Numbered from the stretch's first letter, positions 11,755-22,744 are shown. The stretch: DNA of 64,000 nt from Rhinopithecus roxellana (GCF_007565055.1 NC_044552.1:146379358-146443357), one strand, 5' to 3'. Notes: generated from the sequence alone by a model not told the origin. Made by a program: numbers and translations.

Positions 11755-12058
11755 ACTAATATTGAATTATTTAGACACTGCTCCTAATGCTTGGGATAAA
11801 GCAGTAAATGAAACACACAACTTCCCTGGTCTCACAGAGTATGAACCAAGTCAGAGAAGACAGACACTACACAAATAAAAGAATAAACATAATATGCCAG
11901 GTAGTGGTAATCATCATGGATAAAATAAAGCAAGGCAAAGGAACAGAGAATAATGAGAGGCTAATTCATATAGATCATTCACAGAAGCTTTGCTGAGCTT
12001 ATTTGAGCAGACTTGAATGAAGTGAAAGAGTGAGCCAGGTGGATTTCTGAGGGTATTC
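11755..12058 (-). mobile_element. L2 LINE fragment, reverse orientation
   Basis: The plus strand is the complement of the L2 C-terminal/3'UTR region: 'ctgctcctaatgcttgggat', 'gccaggtagtggtaatcatc', 'tgagcagacttgaatgaagt', 'gagtgagccaggtggatttc'. Confidence 0.7.
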
Positions 12059-12084
12059 TGTTACTCGCAACTAAACGCATCATT

Positions 12085-12350
12085 AACTTATACATCTAAT
12101 AAGTTCTTAGTCATTCTTCAAACATCTCGCTTTGCGGATACTTCTCTGCACCTTAAACACATGTATTATTATACTCATCACACCCTATTTTAATTTACTT
12201 GTTGATATAGCTTGTAAAGCCGCCCTCCCTGGACTGTGAAACCTTTGAAAGACAGATTGATTTTCAGCCAACACTATCCTGACTCTTAGCACTCAGAACT
12301 TGCTACACAGTAGGCTCCATGAGTCCACAAATAATTACTGATTTGACGAG
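12085..12350 (+). mobile_element. L2 LINE fragment, forward orientation
   Basis: Reads as L2 3'UTR sense ('ctcatcacaccctattttaa', 'cctggactgtgaaacctttg', 'gctacacagtaggctccatg'). Its orientation is opposite to the L2 fragment immediately to the left. Confidence 0.6.
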
Positions 12351-12612
12351 AACTTCTGTCCTTTGAACGGTCTAGATATAAATGTGCGGTTTTCCCTGTT
12401 ATATATTTTAAAGTGGGCATCTATGTGAAATTTTGTTAAAGTGTGACTATTGTGTTTAAGAAATTTATCTTGGAAGCATCAAAAAAGCTGACCACTCTGA
12501 GCTAGTATAAACGTGTGCAAATTAAATAGGTCACCTAAGCAGAAAATCTTTGGTTCTTAATTGAGGAGAAAATAATACATGAGATGATTGAGAAGCAACC
12601 TGGTTTCTTATC

Positions 12613-12870
12613 AGTTACATATATCTAAACGCACAATGTCCTGGATCTTTTGAACAGTTTCATATATCTAAACGCACAATGTCCTGGATCTTTTGAACAG
12701 TTACATATATCTAAACGTACAATGTCCTCGATCTTTTGAACAGTTACATATATCTAAACGTACAATGTCCTCGATCTTTTGAACAGTTACATATATCTAA
12801 ACGTACAATGTCCTCGATCTTTTGAACAGTTACATATATCTAAACGTACAATGTCCTCGATCTTTTGAAA
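12613..12870 (+). repeat. 43-bp minisatellite, six tandem copies
   Basis: Six head-to-tail 43-nt units start at 12613, 12656, 12699, 12742, 12785 and 12828. Each has an 'atatatctaaacg' core and ends in 'tcttttgaac'. Units 1-2 share GCACAATGTCCTGG. Units 3-6 share GTACAATGTCCTCG and are identical except for the last base of the array. Unit 2 alone has TTTC where the others have TTAC. Single-copy sequence resumes with 'agttattaaaa'. Confidence 0.95.
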
Positions 12871-14150
12871 AGTTATTAAAAAATAATCGTAAGATCACTT
12901 ACATAGTTTTGGTAATTACAGTTTTCTGAGCCTTTCTTCCGGTATTGGGAAAACATGGCTCATTTTCCTTACTGATCTTGAATGAATTCTCATCTATGAA
13001 CCTTCCTTCTTAGGTAACTCAGTTCACATTCCTTATTTCAGTGCAGGCGGCAAGCATTTGATTAACTCCACCTGCAGTGTACTGGGTTTTACCATAAGAC
13101 ATGATCTAGCCGATGTATTTTTAACTTCAGAAGTGAAAAGAAAGGAAAAGGACATTTAAAGAAACTTAAAATATCAGTTAAGGCTTAAAGAAAATAGAAA
13201 AGTCTTGACTTTAGGTATCTGTGTGAAAATTTAATAAAGAGAGGATCAGAAGATATTAAGTGTATTTTTAAGTTGAATCCAGAGTTTGTAGAATAGGGTA
13301 AACAATTTATTTTTTAAAATTTCCCCCTTAATATCAAAACAGAAGGAAAGGCATTGGTTTTTATTTATAATCTCAAATAGAATCAAATTCTATTCCTTTA
13401 TGTGTTATGTTAACAGACCTTAATATTAGTCATTAATATTAATTTTCTGGTTTCCCATTTAAGCCAATCTCTTTCATTTAAAAATCAGTAATGAAACTAC
13501 AATTTTTAAGTTGTAGGTTTATGACAATCTAAATTTATATGCATCTCAAAACCGTTCTTAAAGATAGCTTAGAATTAGCTAGTATGTCAACAAATGAAGA
13601 CTTTTGGGAATTACTTTTTTAAAACAATAGCAACGTAACTTTTTCTTTGAGTTTGCATTTGAGATTTTAAATCCATTTTCCATGTTTCCTAAGGAAACAG
13701 ATACCATACAGTCCTATTACAAGTAAAATCAAGTTTTAAAGGATTTTGGAATAGGCTGATACCTAGAAAATCTTCACCAAGTCTTTACAAGACATGATTA
13801 TAACACTAGAAATGGTTACTTAACAAACAGCTTTGAGACTAAACTCAGATAGGAAGGTCAAATTCCTGTAAAGTTAATACAGGCACATGCCAGTTTGCTC
13901 CTAATAACCTGGACACCCATCCCAGGTTAGAACTGATCGAAATCTCCAAGGTCTCCTCAGACACACTCAGAAAGGGCTATCATCTTCATACCGGGATGGG
14001 GCAGACCAGCACTGGGGCTACAGCAACCAAACCAACACCAGAGCAAAAGTGTACTGGTGAGGTTATAAGGTTAGATTACGTGCATTATTCAAGTTGAGCA
14101 GCTACAAACGAATGGGATGCATAAACTAGGATGAATAAAAAAATGGATAA
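12871..14150. other. No recognised feature (AT-rich)
   Basis: Strongly AT-rich intronic sequence between the minisatellite and the next Alu. No repeat family or exon recognised. Confidence 0.4.
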
Positions 14151-14447
14151 TTAGTTGGGTATGATGGCTCATCCCTGTAATCTGGCTACTCAGGAGACTG
14201 AGGCAGGAGAATCAGTTGAGGCCAGGAGTTCAAGACCAGCCTGGGAAATTTAGTGGGACCCCTGTCTCCAAAATAACTTTTAACTTAGCAGGGCATAGTG
14301 GTGCATGCCTGTAGTCCTAGCTACTTGGGAGACTGAGGGGAGAGGATCCCTTAAGCCCAGGGGGTTGAGGCTGCAGCGAAATATCATTGCACTGCATTCC
14401 AGCCTGGGAAACAGGGTAAAACCCTGTCTCTATAAAAAAAGATAGCA
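14151..14447 (+). mobile_element. Old Alu (J-type) SINE
   Basis: Diverged dimer starting near 'tagttgggtatgatggctc'. The 'cccagcactttgggaggc' block of the left arm is missing, so the left arm is internally deleted. The right arm is clear ('ctgcattccagcctgggaaa'). Confidence 0.85.
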
Positions 14448-16110
14448 AGTTTAAAATGTATAAATAATTGTTCTTTTTCATTAAAGGGCTTCTTTGGTAG
14501 GCAGTTGGAGACACATTTAGGATTCCTGAGAGAGGCACTTTCATGGTCATTAAATTCATAGATATATATTTTATTTATTTATTTATTTGCTGTTTCTGCT
14601 CTTCTGTCATGCCCCCCCCCCCCCCGACTTTTGTGGTTAAAAGTCTAAGCCTAGTCTCTTAGCCATAATGGTATCTGCCAACACAAAAGTCAACAAACTC
14701 ACAGGAGACAAAAGACATTCTTGGTCTGATTGCTCCTAATAAACTTCAGTGCTTCCAGACCACATAATGTCATAGAATTATTTGTAATGATTCTTTAAAA
14801 GGGTGACAGGGTTCAGAAATAAACTGCACATGGTAAGAAGAGCCTCCCATGGGTTATCCTTGCAAAATTAGTTGCAAGGCTTTGGGAGTGCTGGTGGTTT
14901 CCGGCCATTAGCGTTACTAATCAAGGCCAGCTTTATATTTATGGGAATCTACACAAATCAGGATGATACATGCCATGTTCATTCAAGCAATCCTGCCTGA
15001 TTTCTTCAAGGTTATGCTGAAATAAAACTTTCCTCCAATTATCTTTGATTGGAATGTTTCATGATTTTTATGTATCCTTGAGATGAAGAGAGAGCCTGAA
15101 GTGGATGCATTAGGTGCATGGGTCACAAAATCATATTTAGGGCTTCATGCTCACACAAAGCAATTATTGACAACTCTCAATTAACCTCGTTACTGGAGGA
15201 AGCATTAATGCAGAAAATATGAATCCCAGATAACCCACCCATGTCTTTCTTGCTGCCATGGTTTCAGCTGAGGTGTGAGAGAGAGAAAGAGAGAGATAAT
15301 GGGAGCATCAGGAAAAGCTCAGGGGCCAATAGATCTCTTCAGGAATATTTGTACAAAGTTGATAAATTCAGCTGTACAGACGTAATGCATTCACTCTTTA
15401 CTCTCTTTTTATGCCCAATGACATTTTGCCTGCACCATGAAGCAAAAATAATGTTGCTTTCCCTTTCAACTTCTGACTGACAAAAAGTAGAAAGGCAGTA
15501 GACAAAGAAAGTCAGTAGATAGTAGCCAGGGAAGCACTCTGCAAGGTTGGCAGTGCCCCAGCAGTCAGGATGGTAGTGCAAGGGAGGCCTCTGGGGACCA
15601 CAGGAGGACCCAAAGCTGAGGCTCTACACCTGCAGCTATAGGATGCCCGGTGCTCCCCTGGCACAGAGAGGGTGCTTAAGAATTTTGCCTTTTAGGATTT
15701 TGACTGTGTCCACCAAAATGATGAAGACATTTATTTATAAATGTTATCATTAATCATCTGCACACATGATAAGCATTTTTATGCTACAGATTCCTACAGG
15801 CATAATTCTGGTTCCATCAGTTCCTGGCCATTAATGCTCTTCCATCCTTCTGATGTAATGAGCCCTCCAGGTTGGCACCTCCATTCCAGGCCTGGAGGCA
15901 CAGAAAAAGTAAATATGATGCTTCTTCAAGTGATTCCTTGTGGCATTGCTTCAGGGAGAGTTTGCATTTTAAAAAGGAAGAAAGTCATAAGAATGAAACT
16001 ACAGCAGGATTCTGGACCCTTCTGAGCAGCTGGGGGAATAGGGAAAAAGGTAAAGGACAGGGGAAGCTCTGAAGTCACAGCAAAGACACAGCACCTTGGA
16101 AAGGAAAGGT
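14448..16110. other. No recognised feature; C14 homopolymer
   Basis: An uninterrupted run of 14 C lies at 14612-14625, after an (ATTT)n stretch. Otherwise I recognise no repeats or exons up to the L1 target site. The 79-94 aa frames at 15241-16072 are unsupported. Confidence 0.4.
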
Positions 16111-16127
16111 AAGAAATAACTTTAGGG
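16111..16127 (+). repeat. L1 target-site duplication, left copy
   Basis: AAGAAATAACTTTAGGG, repeated at 22299-22315 after the poly(A). The complement of the junction reads TTCTT/A, a variant of the L1 endonuclease consensus TTTT/A. Because L1 may itself begin with G, the right edge could be up to three bases earlier. Confidence 0.93.
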
Positions 16128-17156
16128 GGCGGAGCAAGATGGCCGAATAGGAACAGCTCCAGTCTCCAACTCCCAGCGCGAGCGACACAGAAGACCGGTG
16201 ATTTCTGCATTTTCAACTGAGGTACTGGGGACATCTCACTAGGGAGTGCCGGACAATTGGTGCTGGTCAGCTGCTGCAGCCTGACCAGCGAGAGCTGAAG
16301 CAGGGCGAGGCGTCGCCTCACCTGGGAAGTGCAAGGGGGAAGGGAATCCCTTTTCCTAGCCAGGGGAACTGAGACACACAACACCTGGAAAATCGGGTAA
16401 CTCCCACCCCAATACCGCGCTTTAAGCAACGGGCACACCAGAAGAATATATCCCACACCTGGCCGGGAGGGTCCCATGCCCACGGAGCCTCCCTCATTGT
16501 TAACACAGCAGTCTGCGGCGATCTAACCGCAAGGCAGCAGCGAGGCTGGGGAGGGGCGCCCGCCATTGCTGAGGCTTAAGTAGGTAAACAAAGCCGCTGG
16601 GAAGCTCGAACTGGGTGGAGCTCACAGCAGCTCCAGGAAACCTGCCTGTCTCTATAGACTCCACCTCTGGGGGCAGGGCTCAGCTAAAAAACAACAGGGG
16701 AAACAGCAGAGGCCTGAGCAGACGCGAACGACTCTGTCTGACAGCTTTGAAGAGAGCAGTGGATCTCCCAACACGGAGGTTGAGATCTGAGAACGGACAG
16801 ACTGCCTGCTCAAGTGGGTCACTGACCACTGAGTAGCCTAACTGGGAGACATCCCCCACTAGGGGCAGTCTGACACCCCACACCTCACAGGGTGGAGTAC
16901 ACCCCTGAGAGGAAGCTTCCAAAGTAAGAATCAGACAGGTACACTCGCTGTTCAGCAATATTCTATCTTCTGCAACCTCTGCTGCTGATACCCAGGCAAA
17001 CAGGGTCTGGAGTGGACCTCAAGCAATCTCCAACAGACCTATAGCTGAGGGTCCTGACTGTCAGAAGGAAAACTATCAAACAGGAAGGACACCTATACCA
17101 AATCCCCATCAGTACGTCACCATCATCAAAGACCAGAGACAGATAAAACCACAAAG
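16128..17156 (+). promoter_or_regulatory. L1 5'UTR with internal promoter and antisense promoter region
   Basis: CpG-rich 1.03-kb leader. A YY1 site (AAGATGGCC, 16136-16144) sits within the first 20 bases, where it positions L1 transcription start. The middle of the leader corresponds to the L1 antisense promoter, which fires toward lower coordinates. The block from about 16905 to 17035 ('agcttccaaagtaagaatca' to 'caagcaatctccaacagacc') is the segment known as the target of the repressor ZNF93 and deleted in younger L1PA. Activity here is inferred from family knowledge only. Confidence 0.85.
16318..16566 (-). CDS. L1 antisense ORF0-like frame, 82 aa
   Basis: Primate L1 5'UTRs carry an antisense frame called ORF0 (about 70 aa in young elements) driven by the antisense promoter. 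Here the minus-strand ATG at 16566 sits in a favourable context (G at -3, G at +4), and the peptide begins MAGAPP like ORF0. The C run after the start is one base shorter than I remember for young L1, so the residues diverge after about six codons and the frame runs 82 codons. Two CAG|GTG splice donors lie inside, with exon ends at 16459 and 16385. Whether it is translated is unknown. Confidence 0.5.
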   Translation of the reverse strand: MAGAPPQPRCCLAVRSPQTAVLTMREAPWAWDPPGQVWDIFFWCARCLKRGIGVGVTRFSRCCVSQFPWLGKGIPFPLALPR

Positions 17157-18173
17157 ATGGGGAAAAAGCAGGGCAGAAAAGCTGGAAATTCAAAAAATAA
17201 GAGTGCATCTCCCCCTGCAAAGGAGCGCAGCCCATCACCAACAACGGATCGAAGCTGGTCAGAGAATGACTTTGACGAGATGAGAGAAGAAGGCTTCAGT
17301 CCATCAAACTTCTCAGAGCTAAAGGAGGAATTACGTACCCAGCGCAAAGAAACTAAAAATCTTGAAAAAACAGTGGAAGAATTAACAGCTAGACTAATTA
17401 ATGCAGAGAAGGTCATAAACGAAATGACAGAGAGGAAAACCATGACACGAGAAATACGTGACAAATGCACAAGCTTCAGTAACCGACTCGATCAACTGGA
17501 AGAAAGAGTATCAGCGATTGAGGATCAAATGAATGAAATGAAGCGAGAAGAGAAACCAAAAGAAAAAAGAAGAAAAAGAAATGAACAAAGCCTACAAGAA
17601 GTATGGGATTATGTAAAAAGAACAAATCTACGTCTGATTGGGGTGCCTGAAAGTGAGGGGGAAAATGGAACCAACTTGGAAAACACTCTTCAGGATATCA
17701 TCCAGGAGAACTTCCCCAACCTAGTAGGGCAGGCCAACATTCAAATTCAGGAAATACAGAGAACACCACAAAGATAATCCTCGAGAAGAGCAACTCCAAG
17801 ACACATAATTGCCAGATTCACCAAAGTTGAAATGAAGGAAAAAATCTTAAGGGCAGCCAGAGAGAAAGGTCGGGTCACCCACAAAGGGAAGCCCATCAGA
17901 CTAACAGCAGATCTCTCGGCAGAAACTCTACAAGCCAGAAGAGAGTAGGGGCCAATATTCAACGTTCTTAAAGAAAAGAATTTTCAACCCAAAATTTCAT
18001 ATCCAGCCAAACTAAGTTTCATCAGTGAAGGAGAAATAAAATCCTTTACAGATAAGCAAATGCTTAGAGATTTTGTCACCACCAGGCCTGCCTTACAAGA
18101 GACGCTGAAGGAAGCCCTAAACATGGAAAGGAACAACCGGTACCAGCCATTGCAAAAACATGCCAAAATGTAA
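17157..18173 (+). pseudogene. L1 ORF1 (RNA-binding chaperone), two nonsense codons
   Basis: In intact L1s this 338-codon frame makes ORF1p, a trimeric nucleic-acid chaperone that coats L1 RNA in the cytoplasmic particle. Total length here is exactly 1017 nt, with a TAA at 18171-18173 and no net indel. Two in-frame stops break it: TAA at codon 207 (17775-17777) and TAG at codon 264 (17946-17948). I recall the intact family having Tyr and Trp codons at these sites, so each needs one substitution. The 206-residue open part has the basic, Ser/Pro-rich N terminus, the long charged coiled coil (about residues 50-150) that trimerises, and the first half of the RRM. The rest of the RRM and the C-terminal domain lie past the stops. 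Base composition is the usual A-rich L1 sense strand. Confidence 0.95.
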
Positions 18174-18236
18174 AGACCATCGAGGCTAGGAAGAAACTGC
18201 ATCAACTAACGAGCAAAATAACCAGTTAATATCATA

Positions 18237-21200
18237 ATGGCAGGATCAAGTTCACACATAACAATATTAACCTTAAATGTTAATGGACTAAATGCTCCAA
18301 TTAAAAGACACAGACTGGCAAACTGGATAAAGAGTCAAGACCCATCAGTCTGCTGTATTCAGGAGACCCATCTCACATGCAGAGACATACATAGGCTCAA
18401 AATAAAGGGATGGAGGAAGATCTACCAAGCAAATGGAGAACAAAAAAAAGCAGGGGTTGCAATCCTAGTCTCTGATAAAACAGACTTTAAACCATCAAAG
18501 ATCAAAAGAGACAAAGAAGGTCATTACATAATGGTAAAGGGATCAATTCAACAGGAAGAGCTAACTCTCCTAAATATATATGCACCCAATACAGGAGCAC
18601 CCAGATTCATAAAGCAAGTCCTTAGAGACTTACAAAGAGACTTAGACTCCCATATAATAATAATGGGAGACTTCAACACTCCGCTGTCAACATTAGACAG
18701 ATCAACGAGACAGAAAGTTAACAAGGATATCCAGGAATTGAACTCATCTCTGCACCAAGCGGACCTAATAGACATCTATAGAACTCTCCACCCCAAATCA
18801 ACAGAATATACATTCTTCTCAGCACCACATCGCACTTATTCCAAAATTGACCACATAATTGGAAGTAAAGGACTCCTCAGCAAATGTACAAGAACAGAAA
18901 TTATAACAAACTGTCTCTCAGACCACAGTGCAATCAAACTAGAACTCAGGACTAAGAAACTCAATCAAAACTGCTCAACTACATGGAAACTGAACAACCT
19001 GCTCCTGAATGACTACTGGGTACATAACGAAATGAAGGCAGAAATAAAGATGTTCTTTGAAACCAATGAGAACAAAGATACAACATACCAGAATCTCTGG
19101 GACACATTTAAAGCAGTGTGTAGAGGGAAATTTATAGCACTAAATGCCCACAAGAGAAAGCAGGAAAGATCTAAAATGGACACTCTAACATCACAATTAA
19201 AAGAACTAGAGAGGCAAGAGCAAACACATTCAAAAACTAGCAGAAGGCAAGAAATAACTAAGATCAGAGCCGAACTGAAGGAGATAGAGACACAAAAAAC
19301 CCTCCAAAAAATCAATGAATCCAGGAGTTGGTTTTTCGAAAAGATCAACAAAATTGACAGACCGCTAGCAAGGCTAATAAAGAAGAAAAGAGAGAGGAAT
19401 CAAATAGATGCAATAAAAAATGATAAAGGGGATATCACCACTGACCCCACAGAATACAAACTACCATCAGAGAATACTATTAACACCTCTATGCAAATCA
19501 ACTAGAAAATCTAGAAGAAATGGATAATTTCCTGGACACTTACACTCTCCCAAGACTAAACCAGGAAGAAGTTGAATCCCTGAATAGACCAATAGCAGGC
19601 TCTGAAATTGAGGCAACAATTAATAGCCTACCCACCAAAACAAGTCCAGGACCAGATGGATTCACAGCTGAATTCTACCAGAGGTACAAGGAGGAGCTGG
19701 TACCATTCCTTCTGAAACTACTCCAGTCAATAGAAAAAGAGGGAATCCTCCCTAACTCATTTTATGAGGCCAACATCATCCTGATACCAAAGCCTGGCAG
19801 AGACACAGCAAAAAAAGAGAATTTTAGACCAATATCCCTGATGAACATCGATGCAAAAATCCTCAATAAAATACTGGCAAACCGGATTCAGCAGCACATC
19901 AAAAAGCTTATCCACCATGATCAAGTGGGCTTCATCCCTGGGATGCAAGGCTGGTTCAACATTCGCAAATCAATAAACATAATCCAGCATATAAACGGAA
20001 CCGAAGTCAAGAACCACATGATTATCTCAATAGATGCAGAAAAGGCTTTTGACAAAATTCAACAGCCCTTCATGCTAAAAACGCTCAATAAATTCGGTAT
20101 TGATGGAGAGTACCTCAAAATAATAAGAGCTATTTATGACAAACCCACAGCTAATATCATACTGAATGGGCAAAAACTGGAAAAATTCCCTTTGAAAACT
20201 GGTACAAGACAGGGATGCCCTCTCTCACCACTCCTATTCAACATAGTGTTGGAAGTTCTGGCTAGGGCAATCAGGCAAGAGAAAGAAATCAAGGGTATTC
20301 AGTTAGGAAAAGAAGAAGTCAAATTGTCCCTGTTTGCAGATGACATGATTGTATATTTAGAAAACCCCATCGTCTCAGCCCAAAATCTCCTTAAGCTGAT
20401 AAGCAACTTCAGCAAAGTCTCAGGATACAAAATTAATGTGCAAAAATCACAAGCATTCTTATACACCAGTAACAGACAAGCAGAGAGCCAAATCAGGAAT
20501 GAACTTCCATTCACAATTGCTTCAAAGAGAATAAAATACCTAGGAATCCAGCTTACAAGGGATGTAAAGGACCTCTTCAAGGAGAACTATAAACCACTGC
20601 TCAGTGAAATCAAAGAGGACACAAACAAATGGAAGAACATACCATGCTCATGGATAGGAAGAATCAATATCTTGAAAATGGCCATACTGCCCAAGGTTAT
20701 TTATAGATTCAATGCCATCCCCATCAAGCTACCAATGAGTTTCTTCACAGAATTGGAAAAAACTGCTTTAAAGTTCATATGGAACCAAAAAAGAGCCCGC
20801 ATTGCCAAGACAATCCTAAGTCAAAAGGACAAAGCTGGAGGCGTCACGCTACCTGACTTCAAACTATACTACAAGGCTACAGTAACCAAAACAGCATGGT
20901 ACTGGTACCAAAACAGAGCTATAGACCAATGGAACAGAACAGAGTCCTCAGAAATAATACCACACATCTACAGCCATCTGATCTTTGACAAACCTGAGAG
21001 AAACAAGAAATGGGGAAAGGATTCCCTATTTAATAAATGGTGTTGGGAGAATTGGCTAGCCATAAGTAGAAAGCTGAAACTGGATCCTTTTCTTACTCCT
21101 TATACGAAGATTAATTCAAGATGGATTAGAGACTTAAGTGTTAGACCTAATACCATAAAAACCCTAGAAGAAAATCTAGGTAGTACCATTCAGGACATAG

Positions 21201-22063
21201 GCATGGGCAAGGACTTCATGTCTAAAACACCAAAAGCAACGGCAGCAAAAGCCAAAATTGACAAATGGGATCTAATTAAACTAAAGAGCTTCTGCACAGC
21301 AAAAGAAACTACCATCAGAGTGAACAGGCAACCTACAGAATGGGAGAAAATTTTTGCAATCTACTCATCTGACAAAGGGCTAATATCCAGAATCTACAAA
21401 GAACTCAAACAAATATACAAGAAAAAAACAAACAACCCCATCAAAAAGTGGGGAAAGGATATGAACAGACATTTCTCAAAAGAAGACATTCATACAGCCA
21501 ACAGACACATGAAAAAATGCTCATCATCACTCGCCATCAAAGAAATGCAAATCAAAACCACAATGAGATACCATCTCACACCAGTTAGAATGGTAATCAT
21601 TAAAAAATCAGGAAACAACAGTTGTTGGAGAGGATGTGGAGAAATAGGAACACTTTTACACTGTTGGTGGGATTGCAAACTAGTTCAACCATTATGGAAA
21701 ACAGTACGGCAATTCTTCAAGGATGTAGAACTAGATGTACCATATGACCCAGCCATCCCACTACTGGGTATATACCCAAAGGATTATAAATTATTCTACT
21801 ACAAAGACACATGCACACGTATGTTTATTGCCGCACTATTCACAATAGCAAAGACTTGGAATCAACCCAAATGTCCATCTGTGACAGACTGGATTAAGAA
21901 AATGTGGCACATATACACCATGGAATACTATGCAGCCATAAAAAAGGAAGAGTTTGCGTCCTTTGTAGGGACATGGATGCAGCTGGAAACCATCATTCTT
22001 AGCAAACTATCACAAGAACAGAAAACCAAACACCACATGTTCTCACTCATAGGTGGGAACTGA
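18237..22063 (+). pseudogene. L1 ORF2 (endonuclease / reverse transcriptase), one frameshift
   Basis: In intact L1s this is a 1275-aa protein that nicks DNA and reverse-transcribes L1 RNA at the nick. The span is 3827 nt, one less than 1275 codons plus stop. A single missing base near 19451-19454 splits it into a 422-aa part (18237-19505) and an 847-codon part from the ATG at 19520 to the TGA at 22061-22063. The first part holds the APE-like endonuclease with its key motifs visible: NVNG, QETH, GDFN, IDHI and SDHS. The second holds the RT, including FADD at 20333-20344, and a C-terminal Cys/His-rich segment (CWRGCGEIGTLLHCWWDC, around 21622-21675). I see no other stop in either part. The first-part tail after the shift (about 18 residues) is out of frame. 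A translation product with RT activity is not expected. Confidence 0.96.
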
Positions 22064-22300
22064 ACAATGAGATCACTTGGACTCAGGAAGGGGAACATCA
22101 CACACTGGGGCCTATCATGGGGAGGGGGGAGGGGGGAGGGATTGCATTGGGGAGTTATACATGATATAAATGATGAATTGATGGGTGCTGACAAGTTGAC
22201 GGGTGCAGCACACCAACATGGCACAAATATACATATGTAACAAACCTGAACGTTATGCACATGTACCCTAGAACTTAAAGTATAATAAAAAAAAAAAAAA
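22064..22300 (+). other. L1 3'UTR, G-rich tract and polyadenylation signal
   Basis: Contains a G-rich purine tract (22118-22140, GGGGAGGGGGGAGGGGGGAG core) able to form a G-quadruplex, as in most primate L1s. Then comes AATAAA at 22284-22289, running directly into the A14 tail (22287-22300). Confidence 0.92.
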
Positions 22301-22315
22301 GAAATAACTTTAGGG
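22299..22315 (+). repeat. L1 target-site duplication, right copy
   Basis: AAGAAATAACTTTAGGG, identical to 16111-16127. Its first two A merge with the poly(A) tail. Confidence 0.93.
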
Positions 22316-22381
22316 AGAGAAAGATGAAAAAATCACAAAATTAAATGTTTTAGTGAAAAAAAAAATGTTGTGTTAAAATAC

Positions 22382-22744
22382 TGATACAGTTTGGCTGTGT
22401 CCCCATGCAAATCTCATCTTGAGTGGTAGCTCCCATAATCTCAATGTGTCGTGGGAGGGACCCAGTGGTAGGTAATTGAATCATGGGGGAATTTTTCCCA
22501 TGCTGTTCTCATGATAGTGAATAAGTCTCACAAGATCTGATGGCTTTATACGGGGGAGTTCCCCTGAACACACTCTCTTGCTTGCCACCATGTAAGACAT
22601 AACTTTGCTCCTCCTTTGCCTTCCCTCATGATTGTGAGGCCTCCATAGCCATGTGAAACTGTGAGTCAATTAAAACTCCTTCTTTTATAAATTACTCAAG
22701 TCTCGGGTATATCTTCATTAGCAGTGTGAGAACAGACGAACACA
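22382..22744 (+). mobile_element. THE1-type MaLR solo LTR
   Basis: Begins TGATACAGTTTGGCTGTG and ends GAACACA, with internal landmarks 'gggagggacccagtggtagg', 'gtgaataagtctcacaagat' and 'ctgtgagtcaattaaaac'. Flanked by perfect 5-bp duplications AATAC (22377-22381 and 22745-22749). No internal retroviral sequence, so the two LTRs of the original provirus recombined. Confidence 0.93.

Larger units (their letters stand above)
16128..22300 (+). mobile_element. Full-length L1PA LINE-1, defective
   Basis: Complete element of about 6.17 kb: 5'UTR (16128-17156), ORF1 (17157-18173), a 63-nt spacer, ORF2 (18237-22063), 3'UTR with G-rich tract, AATAAA (22284-22289) and a 14-A tail. Flanked by a 17-bp duplication, so it is one classic target-primed insertion. 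Against what I know of human L1, the ORF1 and spacer lengths are canonical and ORF2 is one base short. The 5'UTR keeps the roughly 129-bp block lost in the youngest subfamilies, and the 3' end reads '...ttatgcacatgtaccctaga'. Both suggest an L1PA3-to-L1PA6-age element rather than L1HS. ORF1 has two nonsense codons and ORF2 one frameshift, so autonomous activity is not expected. Orientation is antisense to AIG1. Confidence 0.96.

Noticed and set aside
12613..12870. CRISPR-like array
   Set aside because: Units are contiguous 43-mers without spacers, in primate DNA. It is a minisatellite.
15926..16483. 185-aa minus-strand frame
   Set aside because: It starts in the L1 5'UTR antisense strand and runs across the L1 boundary into flanking DNA. 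No family resemblance; the length reflects GC-rich leader sequence.
16128..22300. Currently active L1
   Set aside because: ORF1 has two nonsense codons, ORF2 has a frameshift, and the 5'UTR has the older 129-bp block.
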